Shown here piece after piece: positions 50,671-58,948 of a DNA stretch of 64,000 nt (positions within the stretch are counted from its first letter, which is position 1; every line of letters begins with the position of its first letter). The stretch is taken from NCBI RefSeq assembly GCF_001421165.1, contig NZ_LMKB01000001.1, positions 291,170 through 355,169 on the forward strand, in the 5' to 3' direction. Both the position numbers and the translations under genes were made by a program. The notes beneath the pieces were generated by a model. It worked only from the letters and a program-made list of their open reading frames with translations. It had not been told where the DNA came from and ran no database searches. This DNA comes from Frigoribacterium sp. Leaf8 (lineage in GTDB: Bacteria; Actinomycetota; Actinomycetes; Actinomycetales; Microbacteriaceae).

Positions 50671-51950
50671 CGGGTGCCTCCAGGGGTGGCGGGGCGGACG
50701 GAGCGGGAGAGCGCAGGAGGCGCGGTGCGGGACGGTGCGGAGGTCGCGCCGGTCGCGCCCGTCGCGCCGGTCGTGCCGGTCGCGGCCTCGCGGGCGATGC
50801 GGAGGCGGCGGGGCACGGCGTCGGCCTCGAGCGACTCGGGAGCCAGGACGCCGGCCACCTCGTCGGCCGTGGTGACGCGGGGCGGCGTGTGCGTGCCCTT
50901 CAGCGTGCCGCGGGCCTTGAGCGCCATGACGAAGGTGAGCACCCGGGCGACCGGCGTGTAGAGGTCGACGGGGATCTCCTCGCCCAGGCCGCAGGCGGCG
51001 TGGAGGGCTCGGGTCAGCGGGACGTCGACGACGAGCGGGACGCCGTCGGCGGTGGCCTGCTCGCGGATGCGGGCGGCGACCGTGCCGGCGCCCTTCGCGA
51101 CGACGCGCGGAGCCGACTTGCCGGGTTCGTACTTGACCGCCACGGCGTAGTCGGTCGGGTTCACCATGACGACGTCGGCGTCGGCGATGGCCCCGATCAT
51201 GCGGTTGCGGCTCATCGCGAGCTGACGGGAACGCCGCTGCGACTTGACCAGGGGGTCGCCGTCGCTCGACTTGTTCTCGTCCTTGACCTCTTTCTTGGTC
51301 ATGCGGGTCTTCTTGCGGTTGCGGCGCATGACGACGAACACGTCGGCGAAGGCGAGCAGCAGGCCGGCCGCGATCGCGGCCTTGATCAGGATGCCGGTGC
51401 CGGCCTTGGCCTCCTCGAGCACGGCCGAGACGCTGAGGCCGCCGCCGCTCATGAGCACGGGCATCAGGCCCTGGATCGCGAACCAGAGCACGAGGCCGAC
51501 GACGGTCGTCTTGATCAACGCCTTCGCGCCGTTCCAGAGCGCCTGCGTGCCGAAGGTGTTCTTGAGGCCGTTGAGCAGGTTGAACTGCTCGTAGTTGCCG
51601 GTCATGCGCTTGATGTGCACGCCGCCCTGCACGATCGCGGTCGCGAGGACGGCCACGCCGACGACGGCCAGCATGGGCCCGATCGTGGCCCCCATCGAAC
51701 CCGCGCCCTGCATCAGCTCGGTGACCACGGTCGCCGAGTCGGGGTGCGTGATGGCCTGGCGGATCGAGAACATCTGGTCGACGCCCGCCGAGGAGGCGCG
51801 CTCGATGGTCGAGGGGATCATCACGGCGGCGGCGCCGACGCCCACCCAGGCGCTGAGGTCCTGCGACCGGGACAGCTGGCCCTTCGAGTGGACCTCTTTC
51901 ATCCGCTTCTCGGTCGCGGCCTCGGAGCGCTCGCCGGAGTCGTCCGCCAT
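50667..51950 (-). CDS. flhB: FlhB, flagellar export switch protein
   Basis: Controls the switch from rod/hook to filament export by self-cleavage between Asn and Pro. 427 residues with four membrane helices and the FlhB_C domain. The cleavage motif is NPTD at 264-267 rather than the usual NPTH; Asn and Pro are retained. After about 360 there is a non-conserved tail with a collagen-like Gly-Ala-Thr repeat encoded by five near-identical 9-bp units (50742-50786). One extra repeated 9-mer is at 50716-50724. Confidence 0.95.
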   Translation of the reverse strand: MADDSGERSEAATEKRMKEVHSKGQLSRSQDLSAWVGVGAAAVMIPSTIERASSAGVDQMFSIRQAITHPDSATVVTELMQGAGSMGATIGPMLAVVGVAVLATAIVQGGVHIKRMTGNYEQFNLLNGLKNTFGTQALWNGAKALIKTTVVGLVLWFAIQGLMPVLMSGGGLSVSAVLEEAKAGTGILIKAAIAAGLLLAFADVFVVMRRNRKKTRMTKKEVKDENKSSDGDPLVKSQRRSRQLAMSRNRMIGAIADADVVMVNPTDYAVAVKYEPGKSAPRVVAKGAGTVAARIREQATADGVPLVVDVPLTRALHAACGLGEEIPVDLYTPVARVLTFVMALKARGTLKGTHTPPRVTTADEVAGVLAPESLEADAVPRRLRIAREAATGTTGATGATGATSAPSRTAPPALSRSVRPATPGGTR

Positions 51951-51951
51951 G

Positions 51952-52704
51952 TCAGCCCACCCCCAGCAGCATGTCGGCGGCGTCGCCGGTCAACGAGGCC
52001 ACGACGCCGGGCAGGGCGAGGAAGACGCCGCCGGCCAGCATGACCGTCATGAGGATCTTGAGCGGGAAGCCCATCGCGTAGGCGTTGAGGGCCGGCGCGA
52101 CGCGGGAGAGCAGCCCGAGGCCGACGTCGGCGAGGAACAGCACGACGCAGAGCGGCCCGGCGATCTGGATGGTCGAGAGGAAGAGCTGGCTGACGCCGGT
52201 CGTCAGCAGCTCGACCGGACGGGAGAGGTCCATGCCGAGCCCGAGCGGCACGGCGTCGAACGACCGCGTGAGGCCGCCGATGATCAGCTGGTACCCCCCG
52301 GTCGCGAACATCAGGGCGAGCGCGGTCATCTGGAACAACCGGGTGAACTGCGCGCCGTTGACCATCGACTGCGGGTCGAACGCCTGGGCGAGCGTGAAGC
52401 CGCCGAAGAGGTCGATCAGGCTGCCGGCCGCCTGCACCGCGGCGAAGGCGACGAACACCAGGAAGCCCAGCACGGCGCCGACGACGAGCTCGAGCACGAG
52501 GGCCATGACGAACGGTCCCGTCTCGAGGGACACGTAGCCGGGGGCGACGCGGGGCGCGACGGCGAGCGCGAGCCCGATGCCGAGCATGGCCTTCACCCTC
52601 GCCGGGAAGGCCCGGTACGAGAACGGAGGCGCGATCACGAGGAACGCGGTCATGCGCACGGCGGCGAGGAGGGTGGCCTCGAGCCAGCTGAGGTCGAACG
52701 ACAC
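51952..52704 (-). CDS. fliR: FliR, flagellar export gate
   Basis: Part of the FliP5-FliQ4-FliR1 export channel. 250 residues from GTG 52702-52704, six hydrophobic segments, with the family features GSLIDLFGGFTLAQAFDPQS and an Ala/Asn/Phe-Pro motif near 214 (NAYAMGFPLKIL). It follows fliQ after 9 nt. Confidence 0.94.
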   Translation of the reverse strand: MSFDLSWLEATLLAAVRMTAFLVIAPPFSYRAFPARVKAMLGIGLALAVAPRVAPGYVSLETGPFVMALVLELVVGAVLGFLVFVAFAAVQAAGSLIDLFGGFTLAQAFDPQSMVNGAQFTRLFQMTALALMFATGGYQLIIGGLTRSFDAVPLGLGMDLSRPVELLTTGVSQLFLSTIQIAGPLCVVLFLADVGLGLLSRVAPALNAYAMGFPLKILMTVMLAGGVFLALPGVVASLTGDAADMLLGVG

Positions 52705-52713
52705 GGTGCGTCC

Positions 52714-52989
52714 CTACCCGCCGCTGAGCAGCTGGGGGATGCGGTCGAACACCATGGTCGTGAACGACACCATCTCGCTGATCATCCAGTGGCCGGTGAC
52801 GATGAGCGCGATGCCGACGGCGACGGCCTTCGGCACGAACGCGAGGGTGACCTCCTGGATCTGCGTGATCGACTGCAGCAGCGAGATCGCGAAACCGACG
52901 ACGAGCGAGGTGATCAGCACGGGTGCGGCGAGCTTGCCCGTGATGATCAGGGCCTGCATCGAGAGGTCGAGGACGGCGTTGGAATCCAT
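52714..52989 (-). CDS. fliQ: FliQ, flagellar export gate
   Basis: 91 residues, two membrane helices (about 18-40 and 52-75), with the conserved LLQSITQIQEVTLAFVPK between them. ATG at 52987-52989 overlaps the fliP stop (ATGA); a long upstream reading frame in the same phase runs opposite fliP coding and is not used. Confidence 0.94.
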   Translation of the reverse strand: MDSNAVLDLSMQALIITGKLAAPVLITSLVVGFAISLLQSITQIQEVTLAFVPKAVAVGIALIVTGHWMISEMVSFTTMVFDRIPQLLSGG

Positions 52990-54026
52990 CAGGCACCCAC
53001 CTGGTAACTCTCGATGAGGCTCTTGATGATGAGGCCCCAGCCGTCGACGAGGACGAACAGCAGGATCTTGAACGGCAGCGAGATCATCACCGGCGGCAGC
53101 ATCATCATGCCCATCGACATGAGCGCGGCGCTGACGACGAGGTCGATGACGAGGAAGGGGATGAAGATCACGAAGCCGATGATGAACGCGGCGCGCAGCT
53201 CGCTGATCATGAAGGACGGGATGAGCGTCAGCATGGGCACGTCGGCCTGGCTGTCGGGGTTCGGCTGGTTCGCCGACCGGGTCATCAGCGCGAGGTCCTC
53301 TTCGCGGGTGTGGGCGAGCATGAACTCCCGCAACGGCGCGATGCCGGCGTCGATCGCGCCCTGCAGGTCGAGGCGGCCGTCGAGGTAGGGCTGCACGGCG
53401 TCCGTGTTGATGTGGGTCAGGATCGGAGCCATGATGAACAGGCTCAGGAACAGGGCCAGCCCTGCGAGCACCTGGTTCGGCGGGATCGACGGCAGCGCGA
53501 GCGCGTTCCGCGTCATCGCGAGCACCACGAAGATCTTGGTGAACGACGTCATCATCAGCAGCAGCGCGGGCGCCACGCTCAGCAGCGTGATGCCGATCAG
53601 GGTGACGACGGCCTGGCTGGGCGCACCGTCGGGGCCGTTGATGTCGATGCTCAGGCCGCCCGAGCCGGTGCCGTCCGACGTGGTCTGGTCGGTGTCGGTG
53701 AAGTCGGTGGGGGTCGTGCCGGTGGTGGCCTCGGTGCCGTCCGTGGCCGGGGCGGTGGGAGCGGTGGGGGCCGTCGGCGAGACGGGGGCCGCGTTCGCCT
53801 GCTGACCGATCAACATGACGAGGGCGGACGCCACGACGAGCGCGAGCAGTGTGACGACGATGGCCCGGGCGAAGCGCGTGTCGGCGAAGCGCGCGGGTGC
53901 GGCCACCAGGGAGCGGCCGAGGGGGGCCCCGTGCAGGCCGTCCCGCAGCGTCGGGCGGACGAGGCGACGCAGGGCGGACGCGAAGGAGGGGCGGGTCGGG
54001 GACGCGGACGACCGGCGGCCGGTCAT
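52989..54026 (-). CDS. fliP: FliP, flagellar export gate with long N-terminal region
   Basis: 345 residues versus about 245 in most bacteria. The first 55 residues are basic and cytoplasmic; a helix at about 55-78 ends in QQANAAP, like a signal peptide; a Thr/Pro/Asp-rich linker (PTAPTAPTAPAT) follows to about 120. The conserved core has SFTKIFVVLAMTRNALALPS, NQVLAGLALFLSLFIM and GWGLIIKSLIESY. ATG overlaps the fliO stop. Confidence 0.94.
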   Translation of the reverse strand: MTGRRSSASPTRPSFASALRRLVRPTLRDGLHGAPLGRSLVAAPARFADTRFARAIVVTLLALVVASALVMLIGQQANAAPVSPTAPTAPTAPATDGTEATTGTTPTDFTDTDQTTSDGTGSGGLSIDINGPDGAPSQAVVTLIGITLLSVAPALLLMMTSFTKIFVVLAMTRNALALPSIPPNQVLAGLALFLSLFIMAPILTHINTDAVQPYLDGRLDLQGAIDAGIAPLREFMLAHTREEDLALMTRSANQPNPDSQADVPMLTLIPSFMISELRAAFIIGFVIFIPFLVIDLVVSAALMSMGMMMLPPVMISLPFKILLFVLVDGWGLIIKSLIESYQVGA

Positions 54027-54634
54027 CCGGCTCGTCCGCTGCGCAGGGCCGCGGCCGCCTGACGCCAGGTGTCGGGTGCGAGGATCGAGCCCTCGATCGA
54101 CTTGGCGGTGCGACCGCGACGACGAGCGTCGAGGTCACGAGGACGCGAGACGGCGGCACGGCGGGCGGCACCGCGAGGGCGCAGCAGCTCGACGGGGGTC
54201 GTGTCGACGGGGGTCGCGTCGGCCGGGCGGGCGGGCAGCTCGTCGCGGGCCGCGGCGCCTTCGGCGGACAGGACGGACGCGAACGCGACGGGGGCGATCG
54301 ACGTGACCCGCGCCTCCTGCGTGACGGACTCGGTCGCGGACTCCTCGGGCTCGGGGACCAGCGTCAGGGCGCCGGCGTCGACGGGACGGTCGGCGGCCGC
54401 GAGGACGGTCACGGACGACTCGGTCACGCCGAGCACGAGACGCTCGCCCTCGACGTCGACCACCACGACGCTGGCCTTCGCGCCGACGCCCTGACGGGCG
54501 ACGACCGAGACCTGCGACGTGGCGCGGGAGCCCGCACGACCGCCCTTCACCAGGCGCTTCTGCAGCACCCAGAGCAGGGCGAGGACGACGCCCAACGAGA
54601 GGACGACCCGCAGGCCGACGACGACGGTGTCCAC
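54023..54634 (-). CDS. fliO: FliO, flagellar export assembly factor
   Basis: FliO stabilises FliP during channel assembly. 203 residues from GTG 54632-54634: one N-terminal membrane helix (about 5-25, VLSLGVVLALLWVLQKRL), a small beta domain (VVVDVEGERLVLGVTESSV, typical of FliO), then about 120 non-conserved Ala/Arg/Pro-rich residues including one copy of the repeated 9-mer. It sits between fliN and fliP as usual. Confidence 0.85.
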   Translation of the reverse strand: MDTVVVGLRVVLSLGVVLALLWVLQKRLVKGGRAGSRATSQVSVVARQGVGAKASVVVVDVEGERLVLGVTESSVTVLAAADRPVDAGALTLVPEPEESATESVTQEARVTSIAPVAFASVLSAEGAAARDELPARPADATPVDTTPVELLRPRGAARRAAVSRPRDLDARRRGRTAKSIEGSILAPDTWRQAAAALRSGRAG

Positions 54635-54636
54635 GA

Positions 54637-55362
54637 TCAGGCGATGCCGTCGGCGACGTCGAGGATCTTGGTGATGCGGACGGCGTAGTCCTGGTCGACC
54701 ACGACGACCTCGCCGTGCGCGATCAGGCGACCGTTGAGCAGCACGTCCGCGGGGGCGCCGGCCGAGCGGTCGAGTTCGATGACGGCACCGGGCTCGAGGC
54801 CCAGGACGTCGCGGACCGACATGCGGGTGCGGCCGATCTCGACCGTCAGGGCCATCTCGACGTTGTTGATGCGACCGAGGTTGCCGGTCGACACCGCGCC
54901 CACGGTCGGCGCCACGGGCGACGAGCCGCCGATCGTGCCGGTCTCGCGGAGGCGCAGGGCGAACCAGCCGGCGGGCTGACCCGCGGCCGTCAGCTCGAAG
55001 ACGACCGTCTCGGGGTCGGTCAGGAGCGCGTCGGCCGACTCGCGACGGCTCTCGCCGAGCACGCCGGTGCCGAGCACGCCCGTCGCGGCCTCGAGCGCGG
55101 GACGCAGGACGTCCGAGACCGAGACCATCGGGTTGTCGGTGCCCGCCGCGGCGGCGAGCTGGTCCATGTCGGCCAGCAGGACCGCGGTGTCGGCCGAGAC
55201 CGACCCGACGAACGACGTGACCACGACGGACGGACCCGCGAGGCGGAGGCCGTGCGCGGAGGCCGGGTCGACGGCCACGGCACGCAGGGGCGTGGGCGTC
55301 GGCAGCTGGGCGACCAGCGCCTCGACCGCCGCGGTGTGCAGGGTGATGGTCGTGCCGGTCAT
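54637..55362 (-). CDS. fliN: FliN-type flagellar motor switch protein
   Basis: C-ring protein for torque and switching. 241 residues from the ATG at 55360-55362, coupled to fliM. The C-terminal 90 residues are a SpoA domain (NNVEMALTVEIGRTRMSVRD, LEPGAVIELDR, VVVDQDYAVRITKI). The N-terminal 140 residues (PMVSVSDVLRPALEAATGVL) resemble FliY-type extensions, but I see no CheC phosphatase motif. Confidence 0.92.
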   Translation of the reverse strand: MTGTTITLHTAAVEALVAQLPTPTPLRAVAVDPASAHGLRLAGPSVVVTSFVGSVSADTAVLLADMDQLAAAAGTDNPMVSVSDVLRPALEAATGVLGTGVLGESRRESADALLTDPETVVFELTAAGQPAGWFALRLRETGTIGGSSPVAPTVGAVSTGNLGRINNVEMALTVEIGRTRMSVRDVLGLEPGAVIELDRSAGAPADVLLNGRLIAHGEVVVVDQDYAVRITKILDVADGIA

Positions 55363-56306
55363 GAGGTTCCTTCTTCGGTGCCGGTCAGGGAGGTGGAGAC
55401 GACGATGCCGGCCAGGCGGGAGCCGGCGGCTCCGACGGCGGCACGGCCGACGGGCTGGCCGTCGACGCTGATCTCGAGCGGGCGGTGCTGCGGGTGGGGA
55501 AGCGGCAGCAGGTCGCCGACGGCCAGCCCGAGCACGACGCTCGGCAGCACCGCGGCGGGGGCGAAGGTCAGCGAGACGCCGACCGGCACCGAGGCCAGCT
55601 GGGCGCCGAGCAGGTCGCGGGCGTCGGCGGCGTCGATCGTCGGGTTGGACTCGCCCAGCTGCGACAGCAGGACGTCGGCGGGGATCGCGACCGTGCCGGG
55701 CGCGACGCGCTCGCCGACGCGGATCTCGAACGAGGCGACGATCATCAGGTCGGACTTCTGGGCGGCCTGGGCGAACTGCGAGTTGTACTGGAACCCGCCG
55801 ACGCTGATCGGGTCGGCGAGCATGGTGCCGAACGAGTAGCGGAGGTCGTCGAGGGCGTCGTCCATCAGGCGGCGCACGAGGGCCTGCTCGATGGGCGTGA
55901 AGGTGCGCTCGGGCAGCGTGGCGGGCTTGACGGCGCCGAGCATGTGGCTGACCCAGGTGAGCGCGGCGGACGACGGGAACTGGATGACGGCCTTCGCCGA
56001 GACGCCCTCGAGGGTGCAGAGCACCATGGCGGTGGTCGGCGGCAGGGACGAGGCGTACTCGTCGTAGGTGAGCATCTGCACCTGGTCGCAGGTCACCTGC
56101 GAGAGCACCCGGACCTTGGCGGTGAGCTGGGTGCCCCACTGCCGCGCGAAGGTGTCGAAGGCGAGCTCGAGGACGCGCGAGTGCTCACGGGCGAGGGTCG
56201 TCGGACGGCGGAAGTCGTAGACCTCGACGGTCTTCTGCGGGCGCGTCGACGAGCCGACCGTCGAGGTCGGTGCGCTGCTGCCCGTCGGGGCGTCGAGGAG
56301 TGTCAC
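55359..56306 (-). CDS. fliM: FliM, flagellar motor switch protein
   Basis: C-ring protein that binds CheY-P. 315 residues from GTG 56304-56306. The N-terminal CheY-binding peptide is not obvious (VTLLDAPTGSS). The middle domain begins YDFRRPTTLAREHSRVLELA and has the GGYAPT-like loop replaced by VGGFQYNSQ; a SpoA domain ends it. There is no Shine-Dalgarno sequence; the promoter at 56315-56341 places transcription start at about the GTG, so the mRNA is probably leaderless. Confidence 0.93.
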   Translation of the reverse strand: MTLLDAPTGSSAPTSTVGSSTRPQKTVEVYDFRRPTTLAREHSRVLELAFDTFARQWGTQLTAKVRVLSQVTCDQVQMLTYDEYASSLPPTTAMVLCTLEGVSAKAVIQFPSSAALTWVSHMLGAVKPATLPERTFTPIEQALVRRLMDDALDDLRYSFGTMLADPISVGGFQYNSQFAQAAQKSDLMIVASFEIRVGERVAPGTVAIPADVLLSQLGESNPTIDAADARDLLGAQLASVPVGVSLTFAPAAVLPSVVLGLAVGDLLPLPHPQHRPLEISVDGQPVGRAAVGAAGSRLAGIVVSTSLTGTEEGTS

Positions 56307-56314
56307 GGACGGAG

Positions 56315-56341
56315 CTATCGGCCCGCCCCACCTGGGCGTTA
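56315..56341 (-). promoter_or_regulatory. FliA/WhiG-type (sigma-28) promoter for fliM operon
   Basis: Minus strand: TAACGCCC (56334-56341), 11-nt spacer, GCCGATAG (56315-56322). GCCGATA is the classic sigma-28 -10 element, and both halves and the spacing are identical to the flbD promoter at 58799-58825. It drives fliM through csrA. Confidence 0.82.
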
Positions 56342-56432
56342 GCCCAGGATCGGTCGTACCCCCCGGACTGGGTTGCCGTCGTCGTGCTGCGTCGCGGGGT
56401 CGCGCTCCCGGGCCGGTGGGGCCCGTCGGGGG

Positions 56433-57467
56433 TCAGTGGCCCGAGGACTCCTCCTTCTTCTCCGTCTTCTTCTCGGTCTTCGTCTCGGCCGCGGCGTCCG
56501 CCGTCGACGCGTCACCCGACTCGGCCGTGGTCGAGGTGTCGGCCGCCTGCTGGACGGTGGGGTTGCGACCGTCGGTCACCGCGCCTCCCGCGGCGGCGGC
56601 GGCCTGCTCGAGCTGCGGCAGCAGCGCGCTCACCGTGTCGGACTGGTTCGACAGGACGACGATGTCGACGCGGCGGTTCGACGCGAGGTCGGCGTCGGTC
56701 GTGCCGGTGCTGAGCGGACGCGACGAGCCGAAGCCGACCGACTGGATGTGGTCGGCACCCATGCCGCCCCGCTCGACGAGGTCGCGCAGCACCTGGGTGG
56801 CGCGGGCGGAGGAGAGCTCCCAGTTGGTCGCGAAGGGCGCGGTCGAGCTGCGCTGGTCGGCGTGGCCCTCGACCGAGACGTCGTGACCCGAGGTCTTCAG
56901 CACCGGCCCGATGGCGTTCATGACGTTCACGGCCGTGCCGCTGAGGTCGGCGCTGTTCGTGCCGAAGAAGGTCTCGGAGCCGATCAGGCGGACGGTCAGA
57001 CCCCGGGCGTCGACGGCGAACTCGACGTCGGCGCTGAGCCCCGAGCCCTCGAGGTTCGCGGCGATCGCGGCCTTGATGGCGGTGAGGTCCTCCAGTTCGC
57101 CCTGGGCCGCGACCGTGGCGGCGGCGGCCTGCTCGGCGGTCTGGGCCTCCCCCGAGGCGGCGGCCTTGCTCAGGTCGGTCTCGTCGCCCGACGAGTAGCC
57201 CTTCCCCTCTTTCGTCACGTCGGCGGCGTTCACGACGGTGCCCGAGGCCGTGTCGACCTTGCCCACGTCGGTCTGGCCGAAGCCGGTCGCGAGCGAGTTG
57301 CGCAGGGCGATGTACTTGTCCTGGTCGACGTTCGACATGGCGAACAGCACGATGAACATGCACATCAACACGGTGATCATGTCCATGTACGAGGCCATCC
57401 AGCGCTCGTCGGGGTGCTCGTCCTCGGCGTGCCCCTTCTTCTTGCGACCGCCGCGTGCCCCGCTCAT
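56433..57467 (-). CDS. motB: MotB, flagellar stator subunit
   Basis: Peptidoglycan-anchored stator protein. 344 residues from the ATG overlapping the motA stop (57464-57467). The single helix ASYMDMITVLMCMFIVLF holds the proton-channel Asp29. The OmpA-like wall-binding domain (about 160-285) has VEGHADQRSS, NWELSSARATQVLRDL and SNRRVDI. The last 50 residues are charged and Ala/Thr-rich, ending in Lys/Glu repeats. Confidence 0.95.
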   Translation of the reverse strand: MSGARGGRKKKGHAEDEHPDERWMASYMDMITVLMCMFIVLFAMSNVDQDKYIALRNSLATGFGQTDVGKVDTASGTVVNAADVTKEGKGYSSGDETDLSKAAASGEAQTAEQAAAATVAAQGELEDLTAIKAAIAANLEGSGLSADVEFAVDARGLTVRLIGSETFFGTNSADLSGTAVNVMNAIGPVLKTSGHDVSVEGHADQRSSTAPFATNWELSSARATQVLRDLVERGGMGADHIQSVGFGSSRPLSTGTTDADLASNRRVDIVVLSNQSDTVSALLPQLEQAAAAAGGAVTDGRNPTVQQAADTSTTAESGDASTADAAAETKTEKKTEKKEESSGH

Positions 57468-58309
57468 GCGGCCAGCCCCTGGTCGTCGCCACCGGTCTTC
57501 GCGCCGGCCTTGGCCTTGGCGCCCTTGCCACCCTTGCCGCCCTTGCCGTCGCCGCCGTCGAGTGCGTGCGTCGGCACCATGGCCTTGAGGCGTTCGCCGA
57601 GGAGGCGCGGCTGGCTTCCGGCCTGGACCGCCAGCACCCCCTCCATCAGCAGCGTCATGCGCAGCTCGTCGAGGTCGGCCAGCTTCTTGAGGCGCGCACC
57701 GAGCGGCAGCCAGAGGAAGTTCGCCGTCAGCAGGCCCCACAGGGTCGCGACGAACGCCGCGGCGATCATGTGGCCGAGCTCGTCGGGCTCGGCGAGGTTC
57801 TCGAGCACGTGGGTGAGGCTGACGACCGTGCCCACGATGCCGACCGTCGGGGCGTACCCGCCGAGGCTCATGAAGAACTTGCTGGCCGTGCGGTCGGCGG
57901 CGAGACGGGACTCCATCTCGTCCTCGAGCAGGATGCGCAGCTCCTCGCCGTCGGTGCCGTCGGCGATGTTCTGCAGGGCGCCCTTCATGAACGGGTCGTC
58001 GAGCTTCTCGGCCTCCTGCTCGAGCGAGAGCAGGCCCTCGCTGCGGGCCTTCTCGGCGAGCGACACGACGCCGTCGATGACCGACTGCGGAGGGACGACC
58101 TTGCCGGTGAAGGCGCGGGAGATCTTCTTGAAGCTGAGGATCGCGTCCTTGATCGTCGTGCCGGCGATGCCGACGCCGATGGTGGCGCCGAAGACGAGGA
58201 TGATCGGGGCGGGCAACAGCAGCCCGGCGATGCTGACGCCCTCGAGCTGGATCATGCCGAAGAGGGCACCCAGGGCGAGGACGATGCCGATGATCGTTGC
58301 GGGATCCAC
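57464..58309 (-). CDS. motA: MotA, flagellar stator subunit
   Basis: 281 residues from GTG 58307-58309, 2 nt after flbD. Four membrane helices (1-18, 28-50, about 150-170, 180-205), with the cytoplasmic loop carrying the rotor-contact charges (RSEGLLSLEQEAE) and the conserved PTVGIVGTVVSL. The C-terminal 30 residues are Gly/Lys-rich (GDGKGGKGGKGAKAKAGAK). Confidence 0.95.
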   Translation of the reverse strand: MDPATIIGIVLALGALFGMIQLEGVSIAGLLLPAPIILVFGATIGVGIAGTTIKDAILSFKKISRAFTGKVVPPQSVIDGVVSLAEKARSEGLLSLEQEAEKLDDPFMKGALQNIADGTDGEELRILLEDEMESRLAADRTASKFFMSLGGYAPTVGIVGTVVSLTHVLENLAEPDELGHMIAAAFVATLWGLLTANFLWLPLGARLKKLADLDELRMTLLMEGVLAVQAGSQPRLLGERLKAMVPTHALDGGDGKGGKGGKGAKAKAGAKTGGDDQGLAA

Positions 58310-58311
58310 GG

Positions 58312-58719
58312 TCAGCGTCCCTGCGTGGTGTCGGCCGATGCGGCCGGCGCAGCCGGCACGGTCGGCGCGGTCGGCGCGTGGACGGCGGGAGCCTGCACGG
58401 CGGGACGGAACTCGGTGACGCGACCCGCGCCTCCTGCACCCGACGAGCCTCGGACGATGCCGAGCTGCGGACCGGTGGAGGTGCGGTTGCCGAGCGCCTG
58501 GGGCGTCGGCGCGGTGGCGGACGGCTCGTCGTAGGCGAGCGAGACGATGCGGGCCCGGTAACGGGCGATCATCTCGATGACCTCGGCCATCGGCTCGGTC
58601 ACGACGTACTTGGCGCCGTCGACCATGATCAGGACCGTGTCGGGCGTCTCGTGGATGCGCTCGATGAGGTCAGGGTTGACAGCGAATCTGCTGTCGTTGA
58701 GTCGCGTGACGACGATCAT
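58312..58719 (-). CDS. flbD: FlbD family (SwrD-like) motility protein
   Basis: 135 residues. The first 60 are the whole FlbD domain: MIVVTRLNDSRFAVNPDLIE, ETPDTVLIMVDGAKYVVTE. SwrD in Bacillus raises stator power. A non-conserved Pro/Ala/Thr tail of 70 residues follows and holds one repeated 9-mer. First gene of flbD-motA-motB, about 70 nt below its promoter. Confidence 0.9.
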   Translation of the reverse strand: MIVVTRLNDSRFAVNPDLIERIHETPDTVLIMVDGAKYVVTEPMAEVIEMIARYRARIVSLAYDEPSATAPTPQALGNRTSTGPQLGIVRGSSGAGGAGRVTEFRPAVQAPAVHAPTAPTVPAAPAASADTTQGR

Positions 58720-58798
58720 CGGCCCGTCCTAGGTCTGTGTCTCCTGCCTCCGTCCGTGGGGGCAGGTGTCGCTGCTCGTCCTGAGCGGCTACGGGTGA

Positions 58799-58825
58799 CT
58801 ATCGGCCGGAGGTGGCGGGGCGTTA
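58799..58825 (-). promoter_or_regulatory. FliA/WhiG-type (sigma-28) promoter for flbD-motA-motB
   Basis: Minus strand: TAACGCCC (58818-58825), 11-nt spacer, GCCGATAG (58799-58806), identical in both boxes to the fliM promoter. Predicted leader about 73 nt to the flbD ATG, which has AGGA 7 nt upstream. Confidence 0.82.
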
Positions 58826-58948
58826 GGTGCGGGTCGCGGGCCGATCCGCCCATCTCAGGGGGCACAGGGTTCTCCACAGGCAGGTCGCGGTGGGCCGAAC
58901 AGTCGGTATGGTGTGTGACATTGCTCATATCGACGAGGGGAAACCGCC

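Noticed and set aside
56307-56432. A fliL gene between motB and fliM
   Set aside because: The 126-nt gap has no suitable frame; it holds a sigma-28-type promoter instead.
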